Origin: Branchinecta lynchi
Lineage: Eukaryota; Arthropoda; Branchiopoda; Anostraca; Branchinectidae
Direction of reading: 5' to 3'
Assembly: GCA_023053575.1 (NCBI GenBank)
Contig: JAKZAP010000016.1
Location: forward strand, 5,762,046-5,826,045
DNA length: 64,000 bases
Of this stretch, positions 42,951 through 53,559 are shown piece after piece; position 1 is the stretch's first letter; the number at the start of each line of letters is the position of its first letter. The notes under the pieces were generated by a model. That model was not told the origin of the DNA. It saw only the letters and a list, made by a program, of their open reading frames with translations, and ran no database searches. A program made the translations under genes and the position numbers.

Positions 42951-43805
42951 AAAGATTTTTTTTTACAGTGTACACACTCAAGGATATGGGGATCGAGCGG
43001 GAAGTATGTGCAAATGAATGGAATCTTCCAGTTGTTTGTTACCAAACTTATTGGAGAGTTGGTGTTTCCAGAGCTGGTGGACTCGAACTCTGGACTCGTC
43101 TCGAGACGCCTTTTTCAAAGACTCGGACTTGTCTCGGACTCGGATTTGCTGGACTCGCAGCAGCTCTGGTGTTTACGGGCCTAGAAGGATTTCAAGCGGA
43201 CGTCTTTCAGAGGCGAAATGCACGCATCTTTATGGCAGGAAGAAAACAAAAATCATCCAAAACGTCGTTAGGACGGATCCATTCAAAGCTGCGAATTAGA
43301 GAAGGAATGTAGATTAGAGCTAAAGCTGCATTTTAATTAGGGGTAAGGTAAGGTAACGTACAATTTGAATGGCAAATATAAATAAACCTGTTGTCTCAAA
43401 AGCATCAGACACGCAAGTGGCATAAAAAACGACGCTTCACTAATTCTCATGGGTTTGTAAAAATTATTAAAACAATCTAGCCTAAGGCATTGTAAAGAAA
43501 AAACAAACGAATAACTATCACACATCAACACTAAAATTTAAGGACAACACGAGAATTTACGGCAACAGACATATGATAAAGAAAAAATTAAAAATAAAAA
43601 AGGTTCCCGGCATGGGTCTGATCTTCCTCCGAGCACAAACAAAAATGAATCAATTAAATCAGATAGAAGAAGTATAATTGCTAGATAACATAAATCGGTG
43701 ATTTGAACAACTACAAAATGTTTGGAGCGGCAATGAACTCATCCGAATTTTATAGTTAATTCTAGGAGATCTAGCTGAAACAAATGAAGAGCAAACAACA
43801 CTTAC

Positions 43806-43965
43806 CAATCCAAGGGGTTGAGATTCCCCCCCAAAGCTTTGATGTTGGATCAGAATATGATCAACCTGCCAAACTGGCGCAGACGCTGCCGGTGGATTCT
43901 GCCACCATTTAAATCTGACAACCCTGTCTCTATCGACACGGGGTGGAATACGTAGTTGAACTAAC
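43806..43965 (-). CDS. RELN: Reelin exon w7: closing strands of subrepeat B
   Basis: The exon is 160 nt, with acceptor ATTACAG and donor GTAAGTG, and ends in phase 0. It reads LVQLRIPPRVDRDRVVRFKWWQ, then PVWQVDHILIQ. These are the best-preserved reelin RFRWWQ and W-x-x-D-x-x-x-I strands in the window. No EGF module follows, so this ends a repeat and the reading passes to the A subrepeat in w8. Confidence 0.95.
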
Positions 43966-44414
43966 CTGTAATAACAATAAATAATAACAACATTATAACA
44001 CACAAAAAGTATCTACAACACCGGACAAAAGCAATTTAACAAGAATTTTACTACAGTTTCCCTTTTTTTCCAGATAGCTAATTATTTTAGCCCATTGACC
44101 CATTCCCCGTAAACAACTGGGGTGGATCGAAAAGGCCAACGTCCGATATACTTCTCAAATCGCCTCAACTGAATCTCAAAACACACAGGACATCATTGCA
44201 TTTTTTAGCTGATTCATAAATAGCTTTTAGCTTGTCTTTAAATGAAAGTCCCTGATTAAGACACAAAAAGCATTTCCTTATTACGTAAAGGGCCTACCGG
44301 TCGTCGGATGACGTTAGTGGGACTCTTTGGCGGGAATTTCAAAATTTGTGATCAAGGTAGAGATTATTTTCTCTACTTATATTGCACAATAAGTAGCTGA
44401 CCAGAACATGTCCA

Positions 44415-44840
44415 CTTCAGTTCACCTGGTTGAAAAATGTGAGCGTGTGTCACAAGACCCCCTCCCCTCCCCCCACATTCATCGGATCCGGTCCGGACTT
44501 GGAATGGGACGTCCGAGATAGAAGGTCTTTCCGAATATCAAGATTCGTTAAGATCCGAGCGCACTTTCGAAAGTTATTCATTCCTCAAGATTCCGGATTC
44601 CCCTTCCTCCACTCCCCCCCCCCCACGGTGGTCCGATCGGGGAAGTGACTATTTCCAAGTTAGTTTGGTCGGGTCCCTGATATGCCTGCCAAGCTTCATC
44701 GTCCTAGCCCTTCTGGAAGTACCTTAACTCGAGAAACAGTGTCCTGACGGACCGACCGACCGACCAACCGACAGACCAACAGACCGACCGAAGAGTGATC
44801 AGTAAATAGCACTTGAGCGAAGCTGCAAGTGCCATAAAAA
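44415..44840 (+). mobile_element. H-family element, right part
   Basis: About one unit (GGATCCGGTCCGGACTTGGA; GGTCCCTGATATGCCTGCCA) precedes a GACC/GACCGACC microsatellite and the terminal hairpin TAGCACTTGAGCGAAGCTGC, then AAGTGCCATAAAAA. Confidence 0.55.
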
Positions 44841-44860
44841 CTACTCTTACATCAACTTAC

Positions 44861-45051
44861 CGAGGTTCGCAGAACTCCAGAAGCCACAATTCTTGGAAGA
44901 CAGACCATCCAATACCTCCATCTGGCGAGAAAAGCAGATAAATGGTAGCAGTTTCATCCATGCGTTCACTGCAAACAGCTTTTAAGAAGAAGAAGACGAA
45001 ATCCACGCTGGCTAAACTGACGTCAGGAGTCTCAACTTCTCTGACGGACGT
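44861..45051 (-). CDS. RELN: Reelin exon w6: central strands of subrepeat B
   Basis: The exon is 191 nt, starts in phase 0 after ATCTTTCAG and ends in phase 2 before GTAAGTTG. It carries a hydrophobic VDFVFFFLKAVC strand, the usual 'LQFxLxxGC' position, then LLFSPDGGIGWSVFQE, a clear Asp-box. The LxxxCEP end is read across the intron into w7 (CG+G gives Arg). The frame is open and the splice phases match on both sides, so this is an active-looking exon and not a pseudogene piece. Confidence 0.94.
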
Positions 45052-45175
45052 CTGAAAGATGGAAGTTTCAGCAAACATGAATCGCGTACTTACTCACTAT
45101 AGTGGCCTGAACTGATGTAAACAAGGACGACACAAAAAATTCTGCAGATAAAAATAACGCATGAAAACTGCTTAC

Positions 45176-45344
45176 CCCGTTCATAATCGCTGCGCTGCCT
45201 GAGAAAACAGTTCCATCTAGCGGCTGGGCTACGATTCCCCCACTGACATAGACTTTTAGTTCAAGAGTGTCAAAGTTTTCCGTCAGGTGGTTCGACGGAT
45301 CTGAGGCAATCCCGCAATTAACTCCACGGAAGCCCTTGTGGCAA
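45176..45344 (-). CDS. RELN: Reelin exon w5: rest of EGF-like module, start of subrepeat B
   Basis: The exon is 169 nt, with acceptor TTTTGCAG, and ends in phase 0 before GTAAGC. The split codon AT+T restores Ile, giving C-I-C-HKGFRGVNCG, the final cysteines of the EGF-like fold. The next part, LTENFDTLELKVYVSGGIVA then FSGSAAIMNG, matches the opening of a reelin subrepeat (E-N-F-D, G-G-x-V, S-G-S-A). The intron that follows is only 124 nt, the shortest in the window. Confidence 0.95.
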
Positions 45345-45789
45345 CTGCAAAACCAAAAAATTAAAATTAAGAAATTATACGTCTAGAAATTTGAAAATCA
45401 CTATCCTTTCAAAAAATGCGTATAATGCCCTTTCCTCAATATGTTCTTCTACACAAGCAATGTTATATTTTTCCGCCTCAACTACGCAAGACGCGCATCC
45501 TTGTGTTAAATGTTGTCAAACTTTAGTTATAAATAAGACATAAATAAAATCAGCTAAAGTATTACGCTTCCCGAAATTAGAACAATAAAAACGGTCGTAA
45601 GATAGTTTTCAAGTGACACCGTAGCCTACGTTGTCAACTAAAGTAATACTATGCAGTAGCAATTCGCCAGACACCAGCTTTCAATCCATATTTTGTTTAT
45701 TATCAGGAGACGATTCAGCCGAGTCCACAGCCATTCACCCCTGGCACACAACAAATCCGTAGCCTTTGTAGCTCATCCCATATTATAGC

Positions 45790-45875
45790 CTAATGTCCGT
45801 CTTGGTGGAGTGGCTAGCACGCTGAATTTTCAGGCGCAGGGGCGCTGGTTCGAGTCTCGATTGCACCCATCGCAT
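45790..45875 (+). repeat. tRNA-like relic
   Basis: The box A-like TGGTGGAGTGGCTAGCACGC and box B-like GGTTCGAGTCTCG are about 30 nt apart with a CGCTGA/TCAGGCG hairpin between. The anticodon arm does not fold canonically, so I do not assign an amino acid. It directly adjoins the MITE at 45877. Confidence 0.4.
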
Positions 45876-45876
45876 G

Positions 45877-46254
45877 GTTTGGGGCAGAGCAAAATAACAT
45901 TAAAGAGTAGCGCCAAGACTTTAAAAAAGTGACACACTGTCGAATAGCAGCGACACTAGCAGAACTGGCAATAGAGAACGTCCTTACCTAAACTCGTTCG
46001 GCCGTTCACCAGCGCTGGCTCCGATAATTTCATATTCTGAACATAGCAAAAAAAATGATACAGCCTCTATTGTTTCCTTGGTGTGTGCAGACCGCACCTT
46101 TGCTTTACTAGAAATGTCTAAACCCGCAAGTTTGTCTCGCTTTAAATGCCGCAAGCGTAGTGGGCGGCGCAACGAATATGGCGCGATTGCAAAGCATGGA
46201 AAGCATAGGTCTTGGCACTACTCTTTAGTGTTATTTTGTTCTGGTTTGGGGCGG
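45877..46254 (+). mobile_element. MITE with GCAGAGCAAAATAACA ends, copy 2
   Basis: GTTTGGGGCAGAGCAAAATA at the left and TTATTTTGTTCTGGTTTGGG at the right are inverted repeats reaching in to GAGTAGCGCCAAGAC. It is about 378 bp long. Frames on both strands here are repeat readings. Confidence 0.65.
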
Positions 46255-46678
46255 GGGTTAGCGGCGTATCCCTGTAAGACAAGCCGGGGTCCACTAAGCT
46301 TCAAATGGATACCTTGAGAAATCTGGGGAAGGTGACAGGAAGGGTTTGCGAAAGCACCAGGATGGCTTGCCCCCAACCACCCATTGTCCTTTCTCGCTGA
46401 GGGCTGGGAATCGGAGATCAACATGTGTCAAAGCGGTATTAGATTATATATGGGGTTTACTGGAAAAAATACTAGGAACTACAACACCCTCCAGAAGTTT
46501 ACACTTGTTAAGAGGTTTGACAAACCCGCTTTGACAGTTTAACCTACATAGCACTATAGTAAAGAAAGAAAGAAGAAAAAGAGAGGAAAAGAAAAGAAAG
46601 AAAATTATGCACTTACTCGGTTCCTGGTCAAGCACCAAAAAAAACTTTATGTTTTTACATTTACCGCACCATACTTAC

Positions 46679-46816
46679 ATGCAGCCTGTCGTAGTACAGT
46701 ATCCATGACCAGTACAGGAGGAAGGACAATCCGGACCAATGTAAATCGAGCACAAGGCCCACGTGTTGATAAAAGTTAAGTCTTTCATTGTCCATCTGAA
46801 CTTCGTGTGAGGACTC
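46679..46816 (-). CDS. RELN: Reelin exon w4: end of subrepeat A and start of EGF-like module
   Basis: The exon is 138 nt, with acceptor TTTTCAG and donor GTAAGTA, and ends in phase 2. It encodes KFRWTMKDLTF, a divergent form of the FRWWQ strand, then SIYIGPDCPSSCTGHGYC. The last part is the standard reelin entry into the EGF-like module (C-P-x-x-C-x-G-H-G-x-C). The EGF module is split by the following intron in phase 2, the same place as in w14/w15. The mutated FRWWQ box and the absent 'WALD' suggest this repeat diverges faster than its neighbours. Confidence 0.93.
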
Positions 46817-46854
46817 CTGAAAAGAAGACAAATCGTGAGTTTGGTTTCTCATAT

Positions 46855-46995
46855 TGTTTGTTCCGAGTTCATAGTTATCGAAGTATGTTTTTCCTTTCTG
46901 TTGTTTCTCTTTCGTTTTTCTTGTTTTTTACTCCGTCTTTTCTGGGCCTCGCCCAGTTTTGTTCAGTGACGGGTTACAAATAAAATGATGATGAT
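46855..46995 (+). mobile_element. LINE 3' UTR tail with ACTCCGTC/GACGGGT hairpin
   Basis: A TTTTTACTCCGTCTTTTCTG and CAGTGACGGGTTACAAATAA arrangement is followed by an ATG tail (AATGATGATGAT). No ORF remains. Confidence 0.5.
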
Positions 46996-47139
46996 ATTTC
47001 TTCCCAACAAACTGATAATAAAACTCCCAACAAACTTGATAATTGTCCAAACCATACTTGTCATTCTTCATTGGCAGACGAGTATTCTTCTCCGTTATTG
47101 CGCATCCTTCTCTATATTGTAGAGTACTGATGAGTATTA

Positions 47140-47510
47140 ATCAATTTTAATAAGTTTAAAGCAGGTGTGGCCCGTGACCTGGCTGACATTCAATCTGGTG
47201 TACATAGAGCGTGTTCCACCCTACTTACCGTAGTTACTACGCATGACGTCACGAATTCTTGTTTTTTTCCGCCAAGGCTGGAACGATTATTCTATTTTCC
47301 AGCATGATATCAGTTACTATTTCGAGAGGGTTGGAACGGTCAGCGTAGTAGCTTTTCATGAGAATGGAACGGAAATAGTAACTAATAGTAACTATTGTTA
47401 GAAGGGTGGAACACGCTCATAGTGTCGTGAGAAATTTATAGAGGCAAAAACCTTTTTGGTGCAATTCTATTATATTGTTATTAGTAGAAGTATTCTTAAT
47501 TTGAACAGTA
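47140..47510 (+). mobile_element. LINE C-terminal relic split by a MITE
   Basis: INFNKFKAGVARDLADIQSG resembles INQFKAGVDW of the 51.36-kb relic. The 3' sequence continues after the MITE (47208-47417) as AGTGTCGTGAGAAATTTATA and AACCTTTTTGGTGCAATTC, also found at 51.3 kb in reverse. The MITE is therefore the younger insertion. Confidence 0.55.
47208..47417. mobile_element. MITE AGCGTGTTCCACC, copy 3, 5-bp TSD
   Basis: Perfect ends AGCGTGTTCCACCCT and AGGGTGGAACACGCT bound 210 bp. CATAG is duplicated on both sides (47203-47207, 47418-47422). Confidence 0.78.
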
Positions 47511-47984
47511 ACCTTAATTTAAACAGTGCGGTTTTGGGCCAAATGGTAAAATTAAGATACCAAATACTTATTCAGGTGTTCTCCAGGGGTGGCCCGAAGC
47601 ACTCAGGCCAGGGGGGGGGGGTGAGAACCCTTATTTCAACGACTCCTGGATCGGAATATACGACTCGTACGTACAAACAAAAATGAACTATTGCGATTAC
47701 GCGGCAATGGCGCAGATTCCCCACCAACAAATAAAAGAGCCGGTGTAAAACTAGTTGCAATGCAGCAGCTGAAATTATTCTTGTAATAAAAGTTTTTGTA
47801 TACATACCTTCATAGCCTCAGCTTTACATTTTGACTTTCACTAAACAGGAAAGCTGTCGACGCCTGTACCCGTGACAAAGTAAAGCAAGCGCCGCAGGCG
47901 AATTTTTTTAATCTGCCTTTGTCTAGATGAGTCACCCCCCCCTCACCCCCTCTTCGAGCCACCCCTGGTGTTCTCAGGGCAGAA

Positions 47985-48410
47985 ATGGGCGAATCTGATC
48001 ATGAAAGGATTCGAATCAGAATCCAGGGCTAGGAATCCGGAATCGAATCCGACCTTAACAAAAATCAAATCATGTACAAGGGTTATAGTTCAAAAATCAG
48101 AGATCACAAAAGCACTGATATCTAAGGTAATGAGATAACGTGATAGATTACTGAGGATGCTTGGTGGTGGAGACCAAACAGTTGGATTGCCTAAGCACGC
48201 TGTGTAAAAATCTGGAAAAGGGGAACTGTTAAGGACGTAGACTAGAAATTTGAACGGATTCGTAAGATTGAGGTTTGGAATCCGAGTCCGAATCCGAATC
48301 CAGCCCGAAAAGCAGGAGATTCGAATCTGGTTTCGAATCCGGCCAGAAGGACGGATCGCGGATTCGAATCCAGATTCGGATTCGCCCATCTCTGTCTCAG
48401 CGGCCCTTAA
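47985..48410. repeat. GAATCCG-type short tandem repeats
   Basis: GAATCC/GGATTC words recur in two clusters (47990-48050 and 48270-48390), for example GAATCCGAGTCCGAATCC. The open frames rich in SESES and RIRI are readings of this repeat. Confidence 0.5.
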
Positions 48411-48783
48411 TTTTCTACTTTGGCCAACTGATACTTGATTGTCAACACAAGGGCATGAAAATGGTACTGTTCAGGTGAATAAATTTTAAAATAAACATAC
48501 CTCTAGTGTACCACAACAAGTATTCACATATTCAAGCAAGTGTTCAAGTAACTTTTACATACCAAATAAGACTTTCAATGAATATAAATTAATTTACGGG
48601 CCTACAAGAATATGACACCTGTATAGGCTTGGCTAGAAACTGCAGCACGGTATTAAAGAAGAAGGTACTAAGCTACATTCACGCAAAGACTACAGGGCAG
48701 AAGAGAAGAAGGGAATATAGAAAAGAGCAAAAAACCGAAGTGTCATAAAGAAAAGTCATGAAAAGATAATGAGATAGACAATG

Positions 48784-49099
48784 AGCGTGTTTCATCCTAT
48801 TTACCGTCATTACTATGCACGACGTCACGAATTTTGGCTTCTTGGCGCAAGGGTGGAACGCAATTTCATCTTTACGCAAAATATCACTCCAAGTGGTAAT
48901 ATCACTCCACGTGGTAATCCAGCCAATGTTACAGAGATCCGTAGTTACCACGCTTACTACGCTCTCGAGCATGGTAAGCAAATAGTTACTATTAGTTACT
49001 ATTTCGAGAAGGTTGGAACCGCCAGCGTAGTAACTTTTGGCGAGACTGGAATGGAAATAATAACTAATAGTTACTATTGTTAAAAGGGTGGAACACGCT
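48784..49099. mobile_element. MITE AGCGTGTTCCACC, copy 4, 5-bp TSD
   Basis: Ends AGCGTGTTTCATCCT and GGGTGGAACACGCT bound 316 bp, with CAATG duplicated at 48779-48783 and 49100-49104. The interior has a duplicated AATATCACTCCA(A/C)GTGGTAAT block, which explains the greater length than copy 3. Confidence 0.75.
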
Positions 49100-49733
49100 C
49101 AATGACAGCGGAAACTAACAATGAAGTAGCCTAACCGTATTCGGGTGTAGAAAAAGAGTGCTGAAAGACTCTTGTTGTGTTGTGTGAAAGAGATAGATGA
49201 AGGAACGTGGCTATACAGACGATCTGGTCCAGATGGGGTTTGTGTTGCTACTTACATTTCTACTTAAAAATCAACACGCCCAAGGATTAAGGTGCACTGT
49301 TATCACGCCAGAAAGAACTATTGATACAATTGTCTACGCGCGCACCTACTTGACGAAAAGAAGACTAAAAATACATATGTATGTATAGAGGTGAGGTGAT
49401 GTTTGAACTTCAACATGGGGATACGGTTAGGGTAAGCCTAACTCGATGGAACACCAAACGGTCAGGCTTTCCTGGAAGGCTTTACCAATAAAAATTGCGT
49501 GATTCTGGGAGCGTCCAGCTTGCAGAATAAGCAAAAGGAACAGGGGCGGTGAAGTAGGGTATAAGGTAGGCAAACAGAAGAGACTCGATCATTGTAAAGA
49601 ATATGAATGTTGTTGATTGGGTTGAAGTCGAACTGACTAAAATCCCTTCAGGAATACTTATGTAAAATCCTTTCAGGACGTCTACACGATCCTACGGAAT
49701 TCTGACAACCTCAAGAACATCTGGCAGACTTAC

Positions 49734-49897
49734 ATCGTAGCGTAAGGCAGATGGATGTAGACATCCTCCCACTTTCCAAATTGCTCTGAATGAAAGACAG
49801 ATCCGTCCCACAGTCGGCCATAGCAAGAGCTCTCAAAACAGGATTCAAGAACTGGACTCCAGTGAATTCCGTGGTCTACTGAGTACTCCAAAGCCAC
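49734..49897 (-). CDS. RELN: Reelin exon w3: Asp-box strand of subrepeat A
   Basis: The exon is 164 nt, starts in phase 0 after TTCTAG and ends in phase 2 before GTAAGTC. It reads VALEYSVDHGIHWSPVLESC, a textbook reelin Asp-box (S-x-D-x-G-x-x-W), then a second Cys and a KWEDVYIHLP strand. The pair of cysteines after the Asp-box is typical of A subrepeats. It follows w2 directly in frame and continues into w4, where the EGF module begins. A family match is clear, but which numbered vertebrate repeat this corresponds to cannot be told by eye. Confidence 0.95.
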
Positions 49898-49899
49898 CT

Positions 49900-51225
49900 A
49901 GAAAATCATAAAATCAAATAAGTATCATGTATGTTAATACTAATAATATTATATATAATATAATTGCACCAAAAAGGCTTTCGATTCTATAAAGAAACTT
50001 ACGTTCCTACTTAACACTCTATAAGTATACTTAAAGTTTAACTGAACAGGCAACTTATTTTTACACTTAGATTCAAATACATTGAATTATTACAACACCT
50101 ATTGGGGATTTTCATTCTGTCCACAGTAGTCTCCAGTAGGGACGTTGGGAATGTGGACGCTTTCCCATGGTGAATCCGTCCACAATTCGCCCGCGAAAAT
50201 CACTGCACTATCACTACACAAGACACCTCACTATCTAGCCCTAGTTTTTGGCACTGCAGACTGCAGACACTTCTTTGTTTATTTGATACACAATTTATTT
50301 ACTCGTTTGCTGCTGGTATTGTTGCCAAATGTTCCAGGCACCATAGAGATATCACAAAAACGGGGAGAGCGGCAAGCACAATGGGATAATCGATTATTTG
50401 GAAATATCAGAAAAACAAACTAACGCTTTTTCATCGGGTTTTCAAGATTACTTAAGCGAACAAGTGATGGGTAACTAGACTGTAGTATCCTAGCCCTTTT
50501 CGGTTAAACTTTAAAGTTCAATGGGCACATCAAACTACCCTATTCCCACTCTGTAACAACCTAGGAACAATGCTTACCCCCTAGATCATCAGCTTTTCCA
50601 ACAGTTTCCTCTCTGTGATATTTCAAAGCGTAATTTTTGGGGCCAATACATTCTCAATTTACTAGCTTGGACAAAGATAAAAGTGATGTTTCTTATAATA
50701 CTTAGTAGATCTTTATTTTATGCATAAATTAGCTTGTATAATTTAGATTTGAATAGGTTATTTGTTTTTGAATGATTTGCGTAGCTATGTTATTTTTATA
50801 AGCTTATTATATATTCTGGTACATTTTATAAAGCAAGCTAATCAAGCTTCACAACACTATTCCACAAAGAAAAAATTTTAATAGGCACTAAGCCATGGAG
50901 CTTCTGATGAAACACTAGAACAATCAGGTAAACTGCATCTACGGCTTGACTTTGGTGACATCTTAAATATATCCTTTTCTATCAAACATTGCTGGGAGTT
51001 TCTGAATTTCCTGCCACGATATCCCAGCTCCTAAGATTTGGATCGCCGAAATGCCAGAGAGGTAAAGATATGGGATAACAAGAAAACGGCCGATTTTCGT
51101 AGCGCCTTTTAAAGGAAGTCGGAAACGTTTATTTGTGAAGCATTTAATACAAAGTAAAGCATTAGAAGTGTCCATTGTGCTTTAAAACTCCAAAGCTACC
51201 TAAATAAGTATCATATATGTTAATA
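49900..51225. other. Intron sequence, nothing recognised
   Basis: The sequence is AT-rich. A short stretch (AATACTAATAATATTATATA) near 49935 recurs at 51215-51290 together with ATTGCACCAAAAAGGCTTTC. No exon-like block was seen here. Confidence 0.35.
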
Positions 51226-51229
51226 CTAA

Positions 51230-51460
51230 TAATATATATATTATTTATGTTATCATGTATGTTAATACTAATAATAATATATATAAGATAATTGCACCAA
51301 AAAGGCTTTCGATTCTATTAATTTCTCACGACACTAAGTAACTTAACAGAATGCCAGTCCACACCTGCTTTAAACTGATTAATATTTTCTGCATTTACGA
51401 CATTTCCAGGGAGATGATTCAAGTATTCAACCATCCGGTTGTTCCACTCCATATATCCAC
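51230..51460 (-). mobile_element. LINE C-terminal relic
   Basis: On the minus strand MEWNNRMVEYLNHLPGNVVN, then AENINQFKAGVDWHSVK, resembles the 'WN.LP..VV.A.S...FK..LD..W' end of many non-LTR retrotransposon ORFs. Its 3' sequence matches the split relic at 47.14-47.51 kb. Confidence 0.6.
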
Positions 51461-51640
51461 TTTATATATTTCTATATATTCCATCATGAAACGGCCTTCG
51501 CTTCTGCATATCACGAAGAAACCAGACCTGGATATAGAGATCCAGGGCCTGTAGCCAGATAACATTTACCTTTTTTAACATTAGCTTTTTTAAATTACCT
51601 TTTTTGGTAATTTAACAGAAAACAATATTTCTTTTATTTG

Positions 51641-52040
51641 TATGGCACTTCAATATATTAAAGTGCCATATAGCGATCGTAATGTCTGTCGGTCAGTCGC
51701 ACTGTCCCGGTTTTGCTGGTTTGGGCACTTCCACATAAGCTAGGACGATGAAAATTGGCAGGCATACCAGGAAAACGGCCAGATTAATAATCAATACCCC
51801 GATTCGGCCATAGTGGGGGGTGGGGGTGGAGGGAAGGTAATCCGGAATCCACTAACCTGCATAACTTTGGAACGTGTAATCATACGTGCACGAAACTTGA
51901 CAAGTGTCACGAACAAGTGTCTCAGATGTTCAATTTGAAATCTGGATCGGATCCGATAACTGGGAGGAGCTGGAGGGGGGCACCGGAAATCACATGAAAC
52001 TCTTACGAGTCGAGGGATCGGGATGAAACTTAGTGTCAGC
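51641..52040 (-). mobile_element. H-family element, reverse right end
   Basis: The terminal stem TATGGCACTT...AAGTGCCATA (51641-51670) is followed by TAGCGATCGTAATGTCTGTC and one unit (GATGAAAATTGGCAGGCATA; GGATCGGGATGAAACTTAGT). It is truncated on the right. Confidence 0.58.
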
Positions 52041-52440
52041 TTGTAAATTTGCCAAAATGTTGTTTGAAGAGAAGACTAAAAAGTCTCATATTCGACTCTG
52101 CTTGCAAGAACGGTTGGTAAAGTTTATTTATTTATTTGTATTCAGTTTTTTTTTTTTTTGGGGGGGGGGGGGGGGGGTCAGTCCAATTGTGCAATTTACT
52201 GTCATCTACAGTCCTACGTTGTCAGAACACATGGTTGTGCATCCTTGTGTTAAACGTTGTGTTATTTTACGTTTTGTTATCTTGTGTTATTTTACGACCC
52301 TTTTAAGTGTTATCTCTTCGCGAAGCTCAGCACTTAAGGGTCATAACAGAAATGTTTTGCGAAAAGATAATAATGAAAAGGGTCATGTTCCAAAAATATG
52401 AAAAATCGTGATGTCGGCTGGTCCATCCATAACTTGAAGA

Positions 52441-52800
52441 ACAAGACCAAAGATTTCGATGGGATCCCAAAATTTTAATATTTGGTCCAGAAAATTTGGT
52501 CTTGTAGATACCCGGTCTTCGCCAGAGTCTTTGAACATTTTTATTATTAAGATTTAGAAGCAGAAGAAGGTCGGTGGCTAACCTGAGAAAACCAAGTTCA
52601 CGTAAGGATTCACCATGTGTGATTCCCCCCCCCCCCCCTAGGCATATCTACTCTGACGAAACTGATCAAATCTTCTGCCTTACTTCTGCCGATCTCCGGT
52701 TTCGACCGCATACCGAGCGAACTACTTGTCCGGCAAAAACTAAAGCTCAAATATCACCTTACCCCTATCAGAATCCGAATTAGAATCATTTTTATTTGCC
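52441..52800 (+). repeat. P-family element, left part
   Basis: CAAGACCAAAGATTTCGATG and GGATCCCAAAATTTTAATAT are the left terminus. AAAACCAAGTTCACGTAAGG and one CCGGTTTCGACCG unit follow. It is cut at about 52800, shortly before a fold-back element. Confidence 0.55.
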
Positions 52801-52878
52801 CGATATCTTTACACAAGAGAAGAAATAACCTTTATTCAAACAATGTTTACAACGGATACGTCAGCTATGAATTTTCAT

Positions 52879-52922
52879 CAGCGATATTTCGGCCCTTCTT
52901 GGCAAGGGTCCTCGTCAGGCTG
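52879..52922 (-). ncRNA. Type I hammerhead ribozyme motif, core intact
   Basis: The minus-strand copy matches the family consensus at every core and stem position (CAGC, CTGACGA, stem II with loop GCCAAG, GAAA, TATC, GCTG). A second copy on the plus strand begins 35 nt further on, so a transcript through the element in either direction carries one ribozyme and one antisense ribozyme. Confidence 0.78.
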
Positions 52923-52957
52923 TCAATCTTCTGGTTCAACTTCGGGGAAGGAATTGA

Positions 52958-53001
52958 CAGCCTGACGAGGAGTCTTGCCAAGAAGGGCCGAAATATCGCT
53001 G
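52958..53001 (+). ncRNA. Type I hammerhead ribozyme motif, stem II weakened
   Basis: The core (CTGACGA, GAAA, TATC) and stem I (CAGC/GCTG) are intact. Stem II has AGTCTT where the other copies have ACCCTT, which costs pairs in the middle of the helix. It forms an inverted pair with the copy at 52879-52922 within one fold-back element. Confidence 0.65.
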
Positions 53002-53559
53002 ATGAAAAATCATAGCTGACGTATCTGTTGTAAACATTGTTTGAATAAATGTTTCAAAGTCAGCTTGGGCTCAAAGAATATTTAAGAAATAACCTGGTCA
53101 ACAATTTATATGCGTCACGAAATACATAAACAACACTTTCAATATATCCAATTAATTCATATCGTATCAAAATGCTTCATTGTCTTCTTTTCCTTCTATT
53201 TTCAGGTTGTACGGAAGAAATATGGCACGAACGACTTTGTGTAGCGTTGACTTGGTTTTGTCGGTGGTGGTTGAAGGAGTGAATCCAGTCCCTTAAGTTT
53301 TTCGGCACGACGTGTTCGATTGTTAGGAGGGGGGGGGGGGTGAATTCCCGTAGGATGTCACGATGGTGCTCAGATCTAAGACATTTGGTGCCAAATATCA
53401 TGGTAAGATCGTGGCGTCTCTACGAAAGTGTTGGGATATTGAGTTTACTAACGCTATCGTCGTATGACACATACGACAGTACTAGGATTATCTTACAGGC
53501 TCATTTTTGTAAAGACTCTAGCCTCGAACTCTGGTTCTGTGACAGCGTAGGATGCCTAT

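Larger units (their letters stand above)
52832..53083. mobile_element. Fold-back element with two opposed hammerheads
   Basis: The 252-bp element is flanked by AAGAAATAACCT on both sides (52820-52831 and 53084-53095). It is nearly a perfect long inverted repeat: TTATTCAAACAATGTTTACA and the ribozyme in reverse on the left, the ribozyme and its tail in forward orientation on the right, ending in AGCTTGGGCTCAAAGAATAT. The spacer is the family leader (CTTCGGGGAAGG). Confidence 0.75.

Noticed and set aside
42968..43312. Overlapping plus-strand frames of 93 and 114 codons.
   Set aside because: They overlap in two frames, contain GGACTCG-type repetition and have no recognised domain.
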